Shown here piece by piece: positions 62,110-64,000 of a stretch of 64,000 nt of DNA. The notes under the pieces were generated by a model. It ran no database searches, was not told where the DNA came from, and was given only the letters and a program-made list of their open reading frames with translations. Each line of letters starts with the position of its first letter. Positions within the stretch are counted from its first letter, which is position 1. Made by a program: the position numbers and the translations under genes. The stretch is from Actinomycetota bacterium (GTDB lineage Bacteria; Actinomycetota; Actinomycetes; Mycobacteriales; Micromonosporaceae). The DNA is taken from positions 36,409-100,408 of the forward strand of contig VAWN01000038.1 in assembly GCA_005885555.1 (NCBI GenBank), read 5' to 3'.

Positions 62110-62799
62110 ATGCCGCAGCGCCGTTACACTCCGGATCGCCTGCCCGAAGCCACCCCGCCGAACCTCCCCGCGACGCTGCGGACCGCGGTGCTGCCCGACC
62201 ACGACCTTGACGACGAGGGGACCTACCGCGGCCTGGACTTCGTCGACCTCGACCTGTCCGAGCGCAGGGCGCCGTCCGTCGAGTTCGACGGCTGTCACTT
62301 CACCGGTACCGGGTTGGGCGGCTGCGAACTGGACAAGGCCGCGTTCGTCGACTGCCTGTTCGAGAACTGCAACCTGGCCAACCTGAAGGCGAGCGATGCG
62401 ACGCTGCGGCGGGTACGGGTGTCGGTGACCCGGCTGACCGGGTTCCAGTGGATCAACGGAGCACTGCGCGACGTGGCGTTCGAGGGGTGCCGGCTGGACC
62501 TGTCCACGTTGCGTTTCAGCCAGCTGACCGACGTGGTGTTCCGCGACTGCAACATGACCCGCGTCGATTTCACCAACGCCGATCTGGGCCGCGCCCGGTT
62601 CGTCGACTGCGTGCTCGCCGGCGCGCAGTTCTCCCACGCCAACCTCAGCGGCACCCGCTTCACCCGTTGCGAACTGGTCGACATCGACGGGGTCACCAGC
62701 CTGCGCGGCGCGGTCGTCGAGGAGCACAACCTCGTCGCGCTGGCGCACACCCTGGCCGCCGGGCTCGGTATCGTCATCGATTCGGGTCCCGGACACTGA
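62110..62799 (+). CDS. Pentapeptide-repeat protein
   Basis: A 229-residue protein with the A(D/N)Lxx/F-centred pentapeptide pattern: FDGCHFTGTGLGGCELDKAAF, FENCNLANLKASDA, FRDCNMTRVDFTNADLGRARF, FSHANLSGTRFTRCEL. It should fold as a right-handed quadrilateral beta-helix. Related proteins (Qnr/McbG-type) mimic DNA and protect gyrase, but many have other roles. No signal peptide. ATG 62110 lies 23 nt from the divergent LamG start. Confidence 0.92.
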   Translation: MPQRRYTPDRLPEATPPNLPATLRTAVLPDHDLDDEGTYRGLDFVDLDLSERRAPSVEFDGCHFTGTGLGGCELDKAAFVDCLFENCNLANLKASDATLRRVRVSVTRLTGFQWINGALRDVAFEGCRLDLSTLRFSQLTDVVFRDCNMTRVDFTNADLGRARFVDCVLAGAQFSHANLSGTRFTRCELVDIDGVTSLRGAVVEEHNLVALAHTLAAGLGIVIDSGPGH

Positions 62800-62824
62800 G
62801 CGTTTCGCGCAGGGACAGTCCACT

Positions 62825-63766
62825 GTGGACACCGCGGGCGAAGTGTTCACCGGCTCGACCCGGTTCGTTCCGGGACCGTACGGGCTGGGCCAGCGGGTAC
62901 CGATGCTCGTCGTGTCGCCGTGGAGCAAGGGCGGCTGGGTCTGCTCGGAGACCTTCGACCACACCTCGATCGTGCGGTTCATCGAGCGGCGGTTCGGGGT
63001 ACCCGAGCCGAACATCTCGCCGTGGCGCCGCGCGGTGTGCGGCGACCTGACCGCGGCGTTCGACTTCGACCGCCCCGACGAGCGCGCCGCGGCGCTGCCG
63101 GACACCAGCGGGTACGCGCCGCCGGACCGCGACCGGCACCCCGACTACGTGCCGCCACCGCCGGCCAACCCGGCGCTGCCCAGGCAGGAGCGCGGGTTGC
63201 GGCTCGCCCGGCCGTTGCCGTACGACCTGTCCGCCGACGCCCGGGGTACCGGGTCCGACGGCACGCTGCGCATCGAGTTCGCCAACCACGGCCGGGTCGG
63301 CGCGGGCTTCCAGGTGACGTCGGCGACCGATGCCAACGGGCCGTGGACGTACACGGTCGGTGCCGGGCGGCAGTTGTCGGCGTCGTGGACCGTCGCCGCA
63401 TATGACTTCTCGGTACACGGGCCGAACGGGTTCTTCCGGCAGTTCACCGGGCACGTCGGCGGTGCCGCGGTCGAAGCGACAGCCCGGCACGACGGTGACG
63501 GCGAACAGGTGCGGTCGGTGCTCACCAACGGGGGTACCGCGCCGGTCCGGCTCACCGTCACCGACGGGTACGGCACCGCCCGCAAGGCGGCGTACCGGTT
63601 GCGGCCCGGCGAGCGCGTCGTACACGTTGCGCAGGTGCGGTGCGCCCACGGCTGGTACGACCTGGCGGTGCTGGCGGACAACGACTCCGGCTTCCTGCGG
63701 CGCCTGGCCGGGCACGTGGAGACCGGCCGCCCGAGCACCAGCGATCCCGCGATCGCCACCGCCTGA
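62825..63766 (+). pseudogene. 5'-truncated phosphocholine-type phospholipase C
   Basis: The 313 residues match only the C-terminal half of non-haemolytic phospholipase C (about 680 residues): GLGQRVPMLVVSPWSKGGWVCSETFDHTSIVRF, SPWRRAVCGDLTAAFDF, then two DUF756-type beta domains (FANHGRVGAGFQV; VHGPNGFFRQFTGH). The N-terminal catalytic part with signal and active-site region is absent; the preceding gene ends only 25 nt upstream. The junction coincides with a GTCCACTGTGGAC palindrome (62818-62830). It is a deletion remnant and probably not functional. Confidence 0.82.
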
Positions 63767-63772
63767 CGGTAA

Positions 63773-63824
63773 CCCCGATCTTGGACACCTGCACCCCCTG
63801 CAAGGGGTACTAGCGTCCAAGATC
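63773..63824. repeat. Dispersed inverted repeat, copy 3 (short form)
   Basis: CCGATCTTGGAC (63775-63786) and GTCCAAGATC (63815-63824) form the same arms as the copies at 1668 and 12582, with a shorter centre and without the TTGTG extension. It lies in the gap after the truncated phospholipase gene. Confidence 0.7.
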
Positions 63825-63930
63825 TCCAAGGTCGAGGCGCTGCTCGGCCGCCTCACCCGCGGACCGATGAGTTCCGGCGGCTAGGGTCGTCATATCTGGT
63901 GGAAAAGGCTAACCAGAGAGGATGATCACC

Positions 63931-64000
63931 ATGCCGAAGATCACGCCGTGGCTGTGGTTCGACACCGAGGCTGAGGAGGCGGCCAACTTCTACACATCGG
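63931..64000 (+). CDS. VOC-family protein, PhnB-like (N-terminal fragment)
   Basis: Only 23 codons lie in the window: MPKITPWLWFDTEAEEAANFY. This opening (ITPWLWFD, EAAxFY) is typical of PhnB/3-demethylubiquinone-methyltransferase-like VOC proteins. AGAGAGG lies 9 nt before ATG 63931; a second in-frame ATG at 63922 touches that site and is unlikely. The rest lies beyond the edge. Confidence 0.8.
   Translation, partial: MPKITPWLWFDTEAEEAANFYTS

Overview
The window is very GC-rich, almost fully coding DNA with actinobacterial signatures: GTG starts, a CsoR copper operon, mycobacterial-type gene order, LytR-CpsA-Psr and NlpC/P60 wall enzymes, and an XRE/DUF5753 regulator. The protein families fit a filamentous actinomycete, most likely of the Micromonosporaceae. 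The genus is an inference. Two sequence habits run through the whole window: a strong preference for GGTACC/GTACC, and a recurring palindrome GTCCACTGTGGAC.

Left part (1-20.9 kb), housekeeping and envelope genes. A partial gene, a TetR regulator, a DUF3107 protein, a ferritin-like protein and a DEAD-box helicase reproduce the order of Mycobacterium tuberculosis Rv3207c-Rv3211. A four-gene copper operon follows (csoR, copZ-like, secreted His-rich protein, P-type ATPase) with a clear CsoR operator. Then come an NlpC/P60 hydrolase, metallo-beta-lactamase-fold and FHA proteins, a frameshifted VWA gene, a TetR/YhgE/ABC export unit under a near-perfect 34-bp palindrome, an esterase, and a secreted subtilase with a tryptophan-rich tail.

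Middle (20.9-36.9 kb). Beside a tRNA-Arg(CCU) gene lies a short, relatively AT-rich island: a flavoprotein gene of unknown role between two decayed insertion-sequence remnants. Regulators and small-molecule genes follow: a large XRE+AAA+LuxR regulator, an NAD(P)-binding protein, a cyclase-fold protein, an XRE/DUF5753 protein with an MFS exporter, FIST and VOC proteins, a PLP trans-sulfuration enzyme, an SGNH hydrolase, and a response regulator lacking its phospho-acceptor Asp.

Exopolysaccharide operon (36.9-48.0 kb, minus strand). Ten tightly coupled genes run from a polyprenyl glycosylphosphotransferase through an O-antigen-ligase-like polymerase, MurJ-like flippase, polysaccharide deacetylase, two GT4 glycosyltransferases, a Wzz-like protein, a GNAT/CelD-like protein and a cytochrome P450 to a secreted GH16 enzyme. 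Together they look like a complete Wzx/Wzy-type pathway with tailoring and processing.

Protease/sigma module (48.1-53.4 kb). A subtilase without a signal peptide is divergent from a TPR-CHAT protease, which is followed by a sigma-70-family factor and a translationally coupled 151-residue protein. The layout recalls the TPR-CHAT/sigma logic of Craspase systems, but no CRISPR locus is present. It is the best candidate here for an undescribed system.

Right end (53.4-64 kb). Secreted carbohydrate-active enzymes dominate: GH79, GH18+CBM13, a GH29-like enzyme broken by a 4-bp duplication, and a LamG protein. With them are a GntR regulator, an FMN reductase, an LCP ligase, a pentapeptide-repeat protein, a 5'-truncated phospholipase C and the start of a VOC gene. 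A dispersed inverted repeat (arm GATCTTGGA/TCCAAGATC) sits in three intergenic gaps.
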